64,000 nt of DNA from Ilyomonas sp963790435 (GCA_963790435.1 CAWBOI010000001.1:1550001-1614000); one strand, 5' to 3'. Shown: positions 1 through 10,047, counted from the stretch's first letter. Numbers and translations: made by a program. The notes: a model not told the origin generated them from the letters alone.

Positions 1-50
1 TTTTCTGCTCCAAATAGATCGGTATTTACATGTTCGGCGGAAGTACTCAT
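1..50 (-). CDS. Possible N-terminus of a protein leaving the left edge
   Basis: An ATG on the minus strand opens a frame that runs to the window edge and begins MSTSAEHVNTDLFGAE. Only about 16 codons are visible, so no family can be named. It lies in the same direction as the arabinose block but is separated from araA by more than 1.3 kb of apparently non-coding DNA. It could equally be a chance open frame. Confidence 0.25.
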   Translation of the reverse strand, partial: MSTSAEHVNTDLFGAE

Positions 51-1387
51 CAAACTTGAAAGCACGATGGCCACTTTGTATAAAAACAATAAGTAATGTT
101 GTATTGGCGCAACTACAATACAAAAAGCGCATAGTAATAGCATTGATAATCAGATGGTATTTATTTTTTGTTGGTGCCGAATATTGCGTATAATATTGTG
201 TTGGCGGTATAAAATAAACTTTAAATGGACCAGAAAACAACCAAGACAAACTTTGCGGACGAAAACATCTAGATAATGCGCCAAACATCTTGGAAAATCT
301 TCAAAAGAAAATTGCTAATAAAGACTATAAGAGTCTAAAAAGCGCTTCAAAACTGAAAACTTGGAGTATCATTATCCAGCACTGAGCTGCATCATGCAAT
401 CTAAAAAAATTGGAAAGAATCATTTAAACGAGCTGCGTTTATAGATTACATGCAGTAAGGTGGATTTGATGTTGAAAGTTTCACAAAGGCATCTTACAGA
501 CAACGAAAAAGCCATGAACAAAGGATTGACCCAAGCCTGATTGAATGTTTAGGAAGTTGATACTCGTAATAAGAAGTATATAAACCAGAGAAGTATTTAC
601 CAGTTAGACATTCTTTTCAACTTAAGAAATCAGTTCCGACAGCAATAGCAAATATAAGAATTTCTTGATGACTTGATTGTTGGACTTTCAGAAAAGCCGG
701 GATAAATAAAAACTGATATAGCGAATGAAGACGTTCAAATACAGGAACACTTCGTTTAACAACAAGCAGCATTATCGAAAGATATTTTTGGATATGCCTA
801 ATGCAGCTCCTTTGGGGAATAATCAAATTTATATCCAGTAAAAATAGCGTTTAAATTTGAGAGGATGCCGATTTTTGGAACAGGAAGATAGCCAAGTTTG
901 AAGTATAAATTCTTTAAGTATTAATTGCGAGCTGACCTGGAAATCTAATGTTTTTTCAATGGAAGCACAGTTAAAAAAAAGTGTGCAATTTGTTCATGAA
1001 GATGATGTTACTTTTGGTTTAAAGAATTCATGTTATTCTTATGCAAGACCCTTATTGGAGGACAAACTTTAATTGCGAATTTTTGCAAAAATACATACGA
1101 GGCAAATATTTACAAATAAAAACTACCGCCAACAAGTCGGCTTGGCAATCATGGCGGCTGAAGGAACAATATCTTCAGCTTTTGTTCTCAATTTAGCAGC
1201 AGTATCCAGCTTGACAGAATAAATTTGAGCTAATTGCAAATCACAACTTTAAAATAGTTCATCAATTTGGCTTCAGTTGCTGGGCAGACGGAATTCATAA
1301 TATCCGCCTCTTCGCCAATCCGTTAACGTTGACGCTTTCATTTTAATTTATTAACATGAAGTTTAATGCGGTTGATATTTTTTGCGC
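51..1387. other. Gene-poor stretch with degenerate coding remnants
   Basis: I find no convincing intact gene here. Plus-strand pieces around 235-385 and 460-660 read as short protein-like runs interrupted by stops and frame changes, for example a run containing SFTKASYRQRKSHEQRIDPS. A minus-strand stretch around 1140-1340 reads as broken pieces starting MKASTLTDWRRGGYYEF. A 38-codon plus frame at 960-1073 is too short to judge. None of these resembles a family I recognise. The stretch may hold decayed genes. Confidence 0.4.
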
Positions 1388-1433
1388 AAAAACAAACAAG
1401 CCGATAATATTCATTACCGGCTTGTTTGTTTTT
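1388..1433. terminator. Long hairpin downstream of araA
   Basis: Arms 1388-1408 and 1413-1433 form a 21-bp stem with one mismatch and a 4-nt loop. Runs of A on one side and T on the other make it plausible in both directions. It lies 28 bp beyond the araA stop codon and should end the arabinose operon transcript. Both arms contain the dispersed AAAAACAAAC word. Confidence 0.75.
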
Positions 1434-1460
1434 GAAATAATTGTTTATAACAACTGACTG

Positions 1461-2963
1461 TTATACTTGCTTCAATTGATAATACGCATCGCTCCAACGC
1501 AACTCGTTTTTGAATTGCAACAATTGTGTGGCCTGATCAATCAAAACAAATTCAATTTTTGCCATGTCTGCAAAGTCTTCCAAATGTTCAGAAGTCAAAT
1601 TTTGACTGTAACAAGTATGATGCGCACCACCCGCTAATATCCAGGCGGCACAGCCTTTTTGCATATCGGGAAGGGGCTTCCAAAGCACGCGTGCTACCGG
1701 TAATTTAGGCAAATCGTTTTGCGGTTCCTGCGCTTCTACTGTATTCACCAGTAAACGAAAGCGATTTCCCATGTCAATTACAGACGCATTCAACGCAGCA
1801 CCTCCGGCAACATTAAATACCAATCGTACCGGATCTTCTTTGCCACCAATGCCCAGCGGATGAATTTCACAAGAAGGCTTTCCATTGGCAATGCTTGGAC
1901 ATATTTCGAGCATGTGGCTGCCCAATACCATTTCGTTATTTGGTTCAAAATGATAGGTGTAATCTTCCATGAAAGAATTGCCGCCTTGCAAGCCTCTACC
2001 CATTACTTTCATTGCGCGAACCAACGCTGATGTTTTCCAATCACCTTCGCCACCAAATCCATAGCCATCGTTCATCAAGCGTTGCGTGGCAATGCCTGGC
2101 AATTGCTTCATGCCATGCAGGTCTTCAAACGTATCGGTAAAACCTTTGTAATTGCCTGATTGTAAAAAGTACCGAAGTCCCAATTCAATTTTTGCTGCAT
2201 CCTGCAAAGAAGAAAATTGGGTGCCACCTTTTTGTAAACCATCAGCCAGTTTGTATTCATCGGAATATTGCTGACAAAGCTTTTCTATGTCGGCATCACT
2301 CACCTCGCCAATTACTTTTACAAGGTCGCCAATGCCATAGGTATTTACGCTATAACCAAACTGCAGTTCGGCTTCTACTTTATCGCCTTCGGTTACGGCA
2401 ACAAAGCGCATGTTATCGCCAAACCGAACAAACTTTGCTCCTTGCCAATCGTGCCATCCGGCTGCCGCACGCGCCCAGGTTTCAATGCTTTTCAAAACGT
2501 TCTCATTCTGCCAATGGCCAACTACTACTTTGCGGCGCAAACGCATACGGCTCATCATAAAACCAAATTCCCTGTCGCCATGCGCGCTTTGGTTCAGGTT
2601 CATAAAGTCCATATCTATATCGCTCCAGGGAATGTCGCGATTGAACTGTGTATGCAAATGAAGCAGAGGCTTGTGCAAAATTTTCAAACCACCAATCCAC
2701 ATCTTCGCCGGAGAAAATGTATGCATCCATGCAATGATGCCGATGCAATTTTTTGCCGCATTGGCTTCGGCACAAACGGCATAAATTTCTTCCGTGCTTT
2801 TTACCGTTGGCTTATACACAACAGTAACCGGAACGTTTTGCGCTTTATCGAGATGCTTTGCAATTCGTTGCGAATGTTCGGCTACCTGTCGCAAAGTTTC
2901 ATCGCCATACAAATGCTGGCTGCCGGTTATGAACCAAACTTCTAAACTCTTTAAATCAATCAT
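1461..2963 (-). CDS. araA: L-arabinose isomerase
   Basis: Converts L-arabinose to L-ribulose in the cytoplasm, the first step of arabinose catabolism. The 500-residue length equals the usual AraA length. The N-terminus (SLEVWFITGSQHLYG) and the mid-protein stretch MPF/FEDLHGMKQLPG, with GGEGDWKTSALVRAMKVMG, are typical of the family. The C-terminal GAHHTCYSQNL motif carries a conserved active-site histidine. It is the last gene of a minus-strand run (araB, araD, GH27, araA), only 23 bp after the GH27 gene, and is followed by a strong hairpin. The ATG start is unambiguous. Identification is firm. Confidence 0.97.
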   Translation of the reverse strand: MIDLKSLEVWFITGSQHLYGDETLRQVAEHSQRIAKHLDKAQNVPVTVVYKPTVKSTEEIYAVCAEANAAKNCIGIIAWMHTFSPAKMWIGGLKILHKPLLHLHTQFNRDIPWSDIDMDFMNLNQSAHGDREFGFMMSRMRLRRKVVVGHWQNENVLKSIETWARAAAGWHDWQGAKFVRFGDNMRFVAVTEGDKVEAELQFGYSVNTYGIGDLVKVIGEVSDADIEKLCQQYSDEYKLADGLQKGGTQFSSLQDAAKIELGLRYFLQSGNYKGFTDTFEDLHGMKQLPGIATQRLMNDGYGFGGEGDWKTSALVRAMKVMGRGLQGGNSFMEDYTYHFEPNNEMVLGSHMLEICPSIANGKPSCEIHPLGIGGKEDPVRLVFNVAGGAALNASVIDMGNRFRLLVNTVEAQEPQNDLPKLPVARVLWKPLPDMQKGCAAWILAGGAHHTCYSQNLTSEHLEDFADMAKIEFVLIDQATQLLQFKNELRWSDAYYQLKQV

Positions 2964-2986
2964 CGTTTTTATTTTATAGTGAAGGC

Positions 2987-4351
2987 TTATTTTTTGTGCA
3001 AAACCAAAAGCAAAGAGCCATGCGGATTGATAACGGGTGAATACATTTTGGAAAATGTGCCGATGTCTTTATGCTGCCATAAATCTCTGATCGTTACTGT
3101 TCCTCCTAAGCCTACGGATGGAAAGTTTAGAGGCACAGCATGTGCACTATCGCTAACGTTAAACAAGGCAACATAAACATCCTTGCTGTTGGGCACATGC
3201 GACATCCAAACCAAACTGCCGTTTTGCTCATATACCTGCTTTGGATAGGAGCCTTGCTGATTCACTGCAAGCACTTCAGGATTGGTTTCTAACTTTAATT
3301 CTAACTCTCTGTTCTCTGGTAAGTTTCCGCCAATAAAAAGCGGCGATTTGTAAATAGACCAAAAGTTCATGTGCGTGTACAATTCATCTTCGGTAAAGCG
3401 GCTGTACCGCTCCCCGCCTACCGGTCCGCGCTTGGATAATTTGCCAATTTGCATCATATCACAATCGGGGTAATGCCCTTCTCCACCAACACCTTCCCAT
3501 TCCTTTGCATAATGCATCATGGCAAGAATTTCTTTCCAGTTGTCCCAAAAATCATCCGCCATGCGCCATTGGTTCGCATACGTTTTTACATGCGAAGAAT
3601 CGGCAACCGGAGTAGCACCGGGTGAAAGACTTAACACAACAGTACGCCCGCACTGTGCAATGGCTTTTTGATAACCTTCAATTTCTGCTTTGTGATACGG
3701 ACGCGAAATGTCATCTACTTTAATAAAATCTACGCCCCACGACGCATACATGTTGAGAATGGAATTGAGATATTCCTGTGCGCCTTTTTTGTTCATATCC
3801 AAACCATACATGTGGTTCATCCAGAGGCAGGTTGAAGAAGTATCGGCAATAGCATCAGCCGTAATGCCATTCGTTCCCAGCACGGGCGTTTTAGCCCACA
3901 CTGCCTGCCTTGGAATGCCGCGCATCACATGGATGCCAAACTTCAATCCTAATGAATGAATGTAATCACCCAAGGGTTGAAAACCTTTACCGTCAAAAGC
4001 AGAAGGAAACTTATTAACTTGTGGCAGCAGACGCCCGAAAGAATCCATGGCAAGCCAGGGAATGTAAGAGCCATCTTGCAGCCGTTGCTGAAACGGATTG
4101 CCAATGTTGCTGCCGGGTGGATTGTCGTACGCCCATAAAAAATCTACCACAATGTATTGCCAGCCATATTGCTTCAGGTTTTGAGCCAGATATGCAGCAT
4201 TTGCTTTTACCTCATTTTCATGCACAGCAGAGCCAAAGCAATTGTAGCTGTTCCAACCCATTGGCGGTGTTGGTGCAACGGTTGCCGGTTGCTGAGCTTG
4301 TGCAAATGATGCGTAAATCAAAACTGAGAGAAGTAAAAAGCATTGTTTCAT
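2987..4351 (-). CDS. GH27 glycosidase (alpha-galactosidase or beta-L-arabinopyranosidase)
   Basis: Secreted GH27-type retaining glycosidase of about 454 residues. I start at the ATG at 4351, because it gives a clean signal peptide (MKQCFLLLSVLIYASFAQAQ); the upstream in-frame extension only reads through a palindromic repeat. The catalytic barrel begins with PTPPMGWNSYNCFG (about residues 27-40). The likely nucleophile is D213 in DFIKVDD and the acid/base D266 or D267 in WRMADDFWD. The usual DDCW substrate motif is replaced by VDFLW near residue 70. GH27 includes both alpha-galactosidases and beta-L-arabinopyranosidases. Its place between araD and araA makes the latter attractive, but this is inference. 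Confidence 0.8.
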   Translation of the reverse strand: MKQCFLLLSVLIYASFAQAQQPATVAPTPPMGWNSYNCFGSAVHENEVKANAAYLAQNLKQYGWQYIVVDFLWAYDNPPGSNIGNPFQQRLQDGSYIPWLAMDSFGRLLPQVNKFPSAFDGKGFQPLGDYIHSLGLKFGIHVMRGIPRQAVWAKTPVLGTNGITADAIADTSSTCLWMNHMYGLDMNKKGAQEYLNSILNMYASWGVDFIKVDDISRPYHKAEIEGYQKAIAQCGRTVVLSLSPGATPVADSSHVKTYANQWRMADDFWDNWKEILAMMHYAKEWEGVGGEGHYPDCDMMQIGKLSKRGPVGGERYSRFTEDELYTHMNFWSIYKSPLFIGGNLPENRELELKLETNPEVLAVNQQGSYPKQVYEQNGSLVWMSHVPNSKDVYVALFNVSDSAHAVPLNFPSVGLGGTVTIRDLWQHKDIGTFSKMYSPVINPHGSLLLVLHKK

Positions 4352-4366
4352 GTAGAGATTTTTTTT

Positions 4367-4438
4367 ACCGCGAAGACACAAAGTCGCTAAGTTTGGTTTT
4401 ACTGATATTTTTCGCGTCTTAGCGACTTTGCGGTTGAA
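4367..4438. repeat. Palindromic repeat (ACCGCGAAGACACAAAG family)
   Basis: Imperfect inverted repeat with arms at 4367-4391 and 4418-4434, read as ACCGCGAAGACACAAAGTCG against CTTAGCGACTTTGCGGT. It fills the araD-GH27 gap and abuts the araD stop. The same word family recurs at 51472-51560 and as outer arms at 53813-54086. Such GAACCGC/GAACCAC palindromes are common between genes in Bacteroidota. Confidence 0.6.
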
Positions 4439-4439
4439 C

Positions 4440-5135
4440 TTATTGCCCGTAATAACTATTTGCACCATGCTTACGCTCGTAATGTTTTTTTATCAGCGCA
4501 TCTTTTAATCGCAAGGCATCGGCTTTGATACTTTCGGTAACGTATGCCATCTTTGCAATTTGCTCCAATACAGCACTGTTGTACACGGCTTTGGCAGCCG
4601 TTTTCCCCCATGTAAATGGTGCATGATTGCCTACTAAAATCATTTCTACTTCTTCATAGCTATAGCCACGTTCAGCAAAACAATTCATGATTTGAAAACC
4701 GGTTTCATACTCATAATTACCCCCTATCATTTCATCAGTCATAGGTGGTGCACAAGGAATATCAACCGTGTTGTGGTCGGCATGTGTAGTGCCGTAAATG
4801 GGTATGTCGCGAAGCGATTGCGCCCATGCTGTTGCATAAGTTGAATGTGTGTGAACAATGCCGTTGATGTTTTGCCAATGCTTGTATAAAACAGCATGTG
4901 TTTTTGTATCGGAAGACGGGCGCAGCTTCCCTTCCACCGTGTTGCCATCAAAATCAACAATCACCATTTTTTCAGGTGATAATTCTTCATAAGGAACACC
5001 GGAAGGTTTAATGGCAAATACGCCAAGACTTCTGTCGGTAGCACTTACATTGCCAAATGTGAACAAAACCAAATTAAGCTTTGGCAACTGCATGTTGGCT
5101 TCATAGGCTTCCTGTTGTATGTGTGAATATTTCAT
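4440..5135 (-). CDS. araD: L-ribulose-5-phosphate 4-epimerase
   Basis: Epimerises L-ribulose 5-phosphate to D-xylulose 5-phosphate, feeding the pentose phosphate pathway. At 231 residues it has normal AraD length and the class II aldolase fold. Visible motifs are the phosphate-binding region around SVSATDRSLG-like FGNVSATDRS, the HTHSTYATAWAQ zinc motif, and GTTHADH supplying a further zinc histidine. It sits 18 bp downstream of araB on the same strand, so it is in the same operon. Confidence 0.96.
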   Translation of the reverse strand: MKYSHIQQEAYEANMQLPKLNLVLFTFGNVSATDRSLGVFAIKPSGVPYEELSPEKMVIVDFDGNTVEGKLRPSSDTKTHAVLYKHWQNINGIVHTHSTYATAWAQSLRDIPIYGTTHADHNTVDIPCAPPMTDEMIGGNYEYETGFQIMNCFAERGYSYEEVEMILVGNHAPFTWGKTAAKAVYNSAVLEQIAKMAYVTESIKADALRLKDALIKKHYERKHGANSYYGQ

Positions 5136-5153
5136 TGTTTTGTTTTTGAACCA

Positions 5154-6827
5154 CTAAGTCAATGCTTCTACGCAACTACCCAACTGTTTATATTTTTCAT
5201 AGCGTTTTGCATAAATGTGAACCCTGCTTTCATCGGGATGATATTCAGCATCGAAGCCTTGTCCCATTGCCTGCATAGCATCTTCTACTTTGTTATAAAA
5301 ACCGGCTGCGGTGGCAGCAAACATGGCGGCACCGGCAGCACAGGTTTGCTCGCTTTTGTGTATGCGGATGGGCATGTTCATTACGTCTGCCATCATCTGC
5401 ATGATGTAAGCCGATTTTTTAGCAACGCCACCTACACCAATCAACCCTTTTACCGGAATGCCTTGCCCGCGAAACCGCTCTACAATTGCTTTTGCACCAA
5501 AACAAGTGGCTTCAGCAATGGCTTTAAAAATATGAGGTGCAGTAGTGCCCAGATTTAAACCACTAATTGCGCCTTTCAACAATTGGTTCGCATCGGGTGT
5601 TCGTCTTCCGTTGAGCCAGTCAACAGCAAGCTCATCATCTTCGCTCAAAGGCAAGCCGGCTGCGGCTTTCGACAATTGCCCAATCAATGAATCGCCCATT
5701 TGTTTTTGCAGCAATTTTGCGGTTTCTTCATCAATGATTGAAGACTGTTGAAGTAACGTGTTGGTTGCCCAGGCGACGATATTTTTGAACCATGCATACG
5801 CATCACCAAAGGCACTTTGCCCTGCTTCCATGCCTATCATACCGGGAATAATAGAACCATTCACTTGTCCGCAAATCCCTGCCACCAAAGTATCGCCCAC
5901 TTCATCAACCGGAGCTACTAACATATCGCAGGTTGATGTACCCATTACTTTGCTCAAATGATAGGGTTCAATTTGTCCGCCTACAGCACCCATGTGCGCA
6001 TCAAAAGCGCCAACACCAATGACCACATCATTCGGCAATCCTAAGCGTTCTGCCCATTCCTTAGAAATGGTTCCGGCTGCTTTATCAGATGTATAGGTTT
6101 CAGTGAATAAACGGGATGTAAAACAGTTGAGTAAAGGGTCTAACGAAGCAAAAAATTCATTGGTTGGCAAACCATTGAAATCCTTTGCCCATAAGGCTTT
6201 GTGGCCTGCTGCGCAAACGCTGCGCTTCATTTGGTGCACGTCGGTTCCGCCGGTTAGTAAGAAAGGAATCCAGTCGCAATGTTCTACCCACGAGTAAGTA
6301 GCTTCGCGAACCTTTTCATCAACACGAAGAACATGCAGCAGCTTCGCCCAAAACCACTCAGACGAATAAATGCCACCTGTAAATTGTAAGTAATTAATAT
6401 CGAACTTCTTTGCGTGTTCGTTAATTTCGGCAGCTTCGCCGGTTGAGGTATGGTCTTTCCACAACACAAACATGGCATTGGGATTATGCCCAAATTCCGG
6501 CAATAAAGAGAGCGGTGTTCCGCTCTTATCAACAGCAACCGGTGTTGAACCCGTTGTATCAACAGAGATGGCTTTGATGTTGGCCCTGATTTCCTTTCCC
6601 CCTTTCTGTAAACAGTCTTTGATTGTGTATTCCAATCCTTCCATGTAATCCAACGGATGCTGGCGAAACTGATTGACAGACGGATCACAATACAGGGCGT
6701 CTTTCCAGCGGGGATAATGAAAAACAGAGGAAGCAACTTCGAAACCATCAGCTACATTCACGATTATGGAACGCACAGAATCCGAACCATAATCAACTCC
6801 AATTACATAAGCATTGTCTTTGTTCAT
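5154..6827 (-). CDS. araB: Ribulokinase
   Basis: FGGY-family carbohydrate kinase that phosphorylates L-ribulose. I start at the ATG at 6827 (MNKDNAYVIGVDYGSDSVRS), because the DYGSDS phosphate loop then falls at the expected position; an upstream in-frame start adds eight residues. The protein has about 557 residues. The second ATPase-domain half contains GVGAFDAHMGAVGG and the GLIGVGGVAKKSAYIMQ stretch with the C-terminal nucleotide-binding loop. It is the first gene of the araB-araD-GH27-araA run. The 137-bp gap upstream holds a perfect palindrome at 6945-6958 that may be an operator. Confidence 0.96.
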   Translation of the reverse strand: MNKDNAYVIGVDYGSDSVRSIIVNVADGFEVASSVFHYPRWKDALYCDPSVNQFRQHPLDYMEGLEYTIKDCLQKGGKEIRANIKAISVDTTGSTPVAVDKSGTPLSLLPEFGHNPNAMFVLWKDHTSTGEAAEINEHAKKFDINYLQFTGGIYSSEWFWAKLLHVLRVDEKVREATYSWVEHCDWIPFLLTGGTDVHQMKRSVCAAGHKALWAKDFNGLPTNEFFASLDPLLNCFTSRLFTETYTSDKAAGTISKEWAERLGLPNDVVIGVGAFDAHMGAVGGQIEPYHLSKVMGTSTCDMLVAPVDEVGDTLVAGICGQVNGSIIPGMIGMEAGQSAFGDAYAWFKNIVAWATNTLLQQSSIIDEETAKLLQKQMGDSLIGQLSKAAAGLPLSEDDELAVDWLNGRRTPDANQLLKGAISGLNLGTTAPHIFKAIAEATCFGAKAIVERFRGQGIPVKGLIGVGGVAKKSAYIMQMMADVMNMPIRIHKSEQTCAAGAAMFAATAAGFYNKVEDAMQAMGQGFDAEYHPDESRVHIYAKRYEKYKQLGSCVEALT

Positions 6828-6944
6828 ATAGCAAACATTAAAGGTGTGCAAAATAATGGTAATTTTAATTAAGTGTTTTTTTTACAGTTAAATACATTTT
6901 GTCATTTCATTTACCCGGATTAACTCAATTGCAGAATTGATAAA

Positions 6945-6958
6945 AGTAACTTGTTACT
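6945..6958. promoter_or_regulatory. Perfect 14-bp palindrome upstream of araB
   Basis: AGTAACTTGTTACT is an exact palindrome about 120 bp upstream of the araB start and just beyond the end of the upstream GH43 gene. Its size and symmetry suit a dimeric repressor site. I did not find a second copy upstream of the other arabinose genes, so the call is tentative. Confidence 0.3.
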
Positions 6959-6964
6959 GCGTCA

Positions 6965-7966
6965 TTATTTTCTGTTCATTCTTACAAAAGGCCAATCATT
7001 TATCCATACCAACGGCTCGATACGAAGCTTTGAAATACCTCTGTCGTTCGCATCGTAGCCATGAAAAACAAGGTAATCAGTACCATTAACATCTACTACT
7101 GCGTTATGCCCTACTCCGTACCAATTTTTATCGCCTTCCTGTACCAGCGAGCCGCCGCCAAGATTCATTGGAACGCCGTCCCTGTCAACATAAGGACCAT
7201 ACACATGTTCACTTCTTCCTACCATCATTTTGTAAGTGCTCTTTTCACCACGGCAACAATAATCGAATGAAACAAAAAGATAGTAATAGTTGTTCTTTTT
7301 AAAAATGAAAGGACCTTCAATGGCGGCATCACCGGCTACACTATCTGGCAAAATAAAATTGCGCTGGCGCGAAGCGATGGTGTACCATTGTTCGGGTTGT
7401 GCAATGCTAAGCCGGTCATTGTTAAGCTTCACCAGTTTGATGCCGTTCCAGAATGAACCGAATGCTAACCACGGCGTTTTGTTTTCATCCACAATTAAGT
7501 TCGGATCAATGGCATTCCACATATCCCTGTTGGGTACCGATTGAACGACTTTGCCGTGATCTATCCATTTAAAATCTTTAGAAGAAGTATCCAATGTTTT
7601 ATTGGTAGCAACACCAATGGCAGAAGTATTTTTTCCAAAAGCAGATACGGCATAAAACAAATAATATTGCCCGTTGTAATAGCTGATATCAGGCGCCCAG
7701 ATGTGGCCTACAAAATGGGGAATAGCCTGCACTGCCCATTGCGGTGCTTTGGCAAAAACCGGACTTTGTTGCTTCCAATGCTTCATATCGGTAGAAGAAT
7801 AAACCGTTATTCCCCAGCCGGTGCAAAAGATATAAAACGTACTATCCTGCCTTATCATCACGGGATCGTGAACGATAGGCAAAGTATCGTTGTATTCTTT
7901 CTGCGCCTGCAAGCGAAGAAAAGAAAACAAGCTTAAAAATATGAGCAAAAACAAACTTATTTTCAT
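6965..7966 (-). CDS. GH43 arabinan endo-1,5-alpha-L-arabinanase-like enzyme
   Basis: Secreted GH43 five-bladed propeller enzyme, 333 residues, with a signal peptide ending near LQAQ. Catalytic triad candidates are D34 (IVHDPVMI), D154 (NAIDPNLI) and E217 (AIEGPF), with the spacing usual for inverting GH43 enzymes. The GHIWAPDISYYNG and SFDYCCRGEKSTYKMMVGRS stretches resemble arabinan endo-arabinanases, which cut the arabinan backbone. It lies between the GH51 gene upstream and araB downstream on the same strand, consistent with feeding arabino-oligosaccharides to GH51. Exact subfamily is not settled by eye. Confidence 0.88.
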   Translation of the reverse strand: MKISLFLLIFLSLFSFLRLQAQKEYNDTLPIVHDPVMIRQDSTFYIFCTGWGITVYSSTDMKHWKQQSPVFAKAPQWAVQAIPHFVGHIWAPDISYYNGQYYLFYAVSAFGKNTSAIGVATNKTLDTSSKDFKWIDHGKVVQSVPNRDMWNAIDPNLIVDENKTPWLAFGSFWNGIKLVKLNNDRLSIAQPEQWYTIASRQRNFILPDSVAGDAAIEGPFIFKKNNYYYLFVSFDYCCRGEKSTYKMMVGRSEHVYGPYVDRDGVPMNLGGGSLVQEGDKNWYGVGHNAVVDVNGTDYLVFHGYDANDRGISKLRIEPLVWINDWPFVRMNRK

Positions 7967-7985
7967 GCAACAAAGAATTGAAAGA

Positions 7986-9986
7986 TTACAGCATTTTTAC
8001 CAGAACAACTGTGAACGAATAAGGCTTCAGTGTAAGATTGATTCCTTCTTTTTTAATCGTGATATTCTCTTCTTTTGGTGAAACATTCATTGGATTTTCG
8101 AAGCTGTTCATTGCATTTAAATCATCGCTTTGCAGCGTAATTAATTTTCCCTGAAGAAGCTAACTTTTTGCCAGCAACGTTCACCTGTTTTATTTGTTCT
8201 TTGGTGGATGCATTTACGAGTTTAATAATTAATTCATTGGTGTTTTTGTCAATCGCTGCAGCTGCATACAAGCTGTCTTTACCTGCCAACACTTCACCAT
8301 TTTGAAGTATGCTTACTTCGTTCGTGCCTTTATTTAAAGAATATAGTTTCTGCACCTGGTAATCGGTAGTGCCATACGATTGCAGGTTGTTTACCCAAAT
8401 TAAATCCGGTGTCCATTGCCAGGCATCAATGTGGGCAAAAAGGGGCGCATAAGAAGCCATGTAAACCACGTCAGCGTTGCGTTCCAGTCCGGTCATAAAA
8501 GCCGCTTCACTCAATGCAGTGAGCCAATTGTTTTTATTATCAATGCTTACTGTTTTATCACTTTGTGCAGCATACTCACCGGCAAATATTTTGGAACTAT
8601 GTTTATCATAATTATCATATCGCTTTGCGTTTTGCAAAAACCATTCAGGTCTGCGGTAATAATGTTCATCAATCAAATCGGCGTGCATTTTTCGCAAGCT
8701 ATCATTTAGCAAATCAAATCTGTCGCCATTGGGGTCGGTGCCACTGCTGTTGACAATTTTAAAATTGGGATATTTGGTTTTGATGGCTTTTGTAAACAGC
8801 TTCAATCGTTCAATGTATTGCGGTCCCCAGTTCTCATTACCCACGCCCATCATCTTAAGATTAAAAGGCGCCGGATGTCCCATATCAGCCCGTACTTTTC
8901 CCCATTTTGTATTCACATCGCCGTTAGCAAATTGGATCAAATCCAAAGCATCCTGAATGTAAGGATCTATCTGGTCAACCGGCACCAATTCGGCAGTATT
9001 AAACTGGCAAGCCATGCCTACATTTAAAATGGGCAAAGGCGAAGCGCCAATGTCTTCTGCCATTTGAAAATATTCATAAAACCCCAAACCAAAGGTTTGA
9101 AAATAATCAGGTGTTAAACGATGTGCAAACTCTGTATTCCAGCGGTTGATCTGCAACTGCCGGTCTTCAACCGGACCAATGGTTTTCTTCCATTGATAGC
9201 GCGTAGCGAGTTCACGACCTTCTACAATGCAACCGCCGGGAAAGCGGATAAAGCCAGGCTTCATATCGGCTAACAGTTGCACCATGTCGGCACGCAAGCC
9301 GCCTTTGCGACCTTTCCATGTATCGGAAGGAAACAAGGGAAATAATGTCTAAATCAATTACTGCCAGTCCCTTCAAACCAAAGACGCATGTTGGCTTTCA
9401 TCACCGTTGCATCGGATGTAAAGCTGGCTTCAGCTTTGTGCCAACCTGCGCTGTTATCGTTGGGCGTAAGTGAAGTGCTGCCTAATATTTTTCCGGTTGA
9501 ATCTATCAACTCAACATGCACCGTTACGCCCGGCTTTTGCACACTGTACAGCGTTGAAAAATCATAACGCACACCTTTCTTAATACCCATGCCGCGGAAG
9601 CCTTCGTTGGTAATGCTCATATCGCCGGCGCTCATTGCATCGTGCACATTCACGCGCAAAAAGCGAGGATTCACACTGTCTTCAGCTTTTTTGTTCAAAA
9701 CCAAAAAATCGCCTTCTTTCACTTTGCTTCCATCAATCTTCCAGCCCATGAGCGGCATGTTAAATTCAAACGAACGGTTCTTCACCAGCTCGGCATACAA
9801 ACCACCATCTGCACCCATATTGATGTCTTCAAAGAAGATTCCCCACATAGTAGGTTGAATATCGGCAGTTACTTTCGCTGCGTTTACGTTGATGATGTTG
9901 TTTTTCTTGTTTTGTGCTTTAGCGCGATTTGCTGATAGAAGAAAAACCAGCGCTGCAAAAACAAACACTTTACTTTTCATTGCCAT
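7986..9986 (-). CDS. GH51 alpha-L-arabinofuranosidase, three frameshifts in this sequence
   Basis: Retaining alpha-L-arabinofuranosidase that removes arabinose side chains or terminal residues. The N-terminus has a signal peptide (KVFVFAALVFLLSANRAKAQ), then a carbohydrate-binding-like beta domain. The catalytic part carries FIRFPGGC, the acid/base GNENWG and the nucleophile in FAGEY. The frame changes three times. Removing one base near 9358, one at 9334 and one A/T in the run at 8145-8148 restores one protein of about 666 residues ending SFTVVLVKML. The restored junctions (GTGSIDLDIISLFPSDTW and GKLITLQSDDLNAM) match the family pattern. Either the gene is broken or the sequence has insertion errors. 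Confidence 0.88.
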
Positions 9987-10047
9987 GTTATTTTACTTCC
10001 TACTTTATTTTAAAAATTAAAGTCACAGACTTTGAAGAACATACTGT

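Noticed and set aside
2268..2945. 225-codon open frame on the plus strand within araA
   Set aside because: It is entirely antisense to a clear araA gene and has no family-like motif; it is a by-product of araA codon use.
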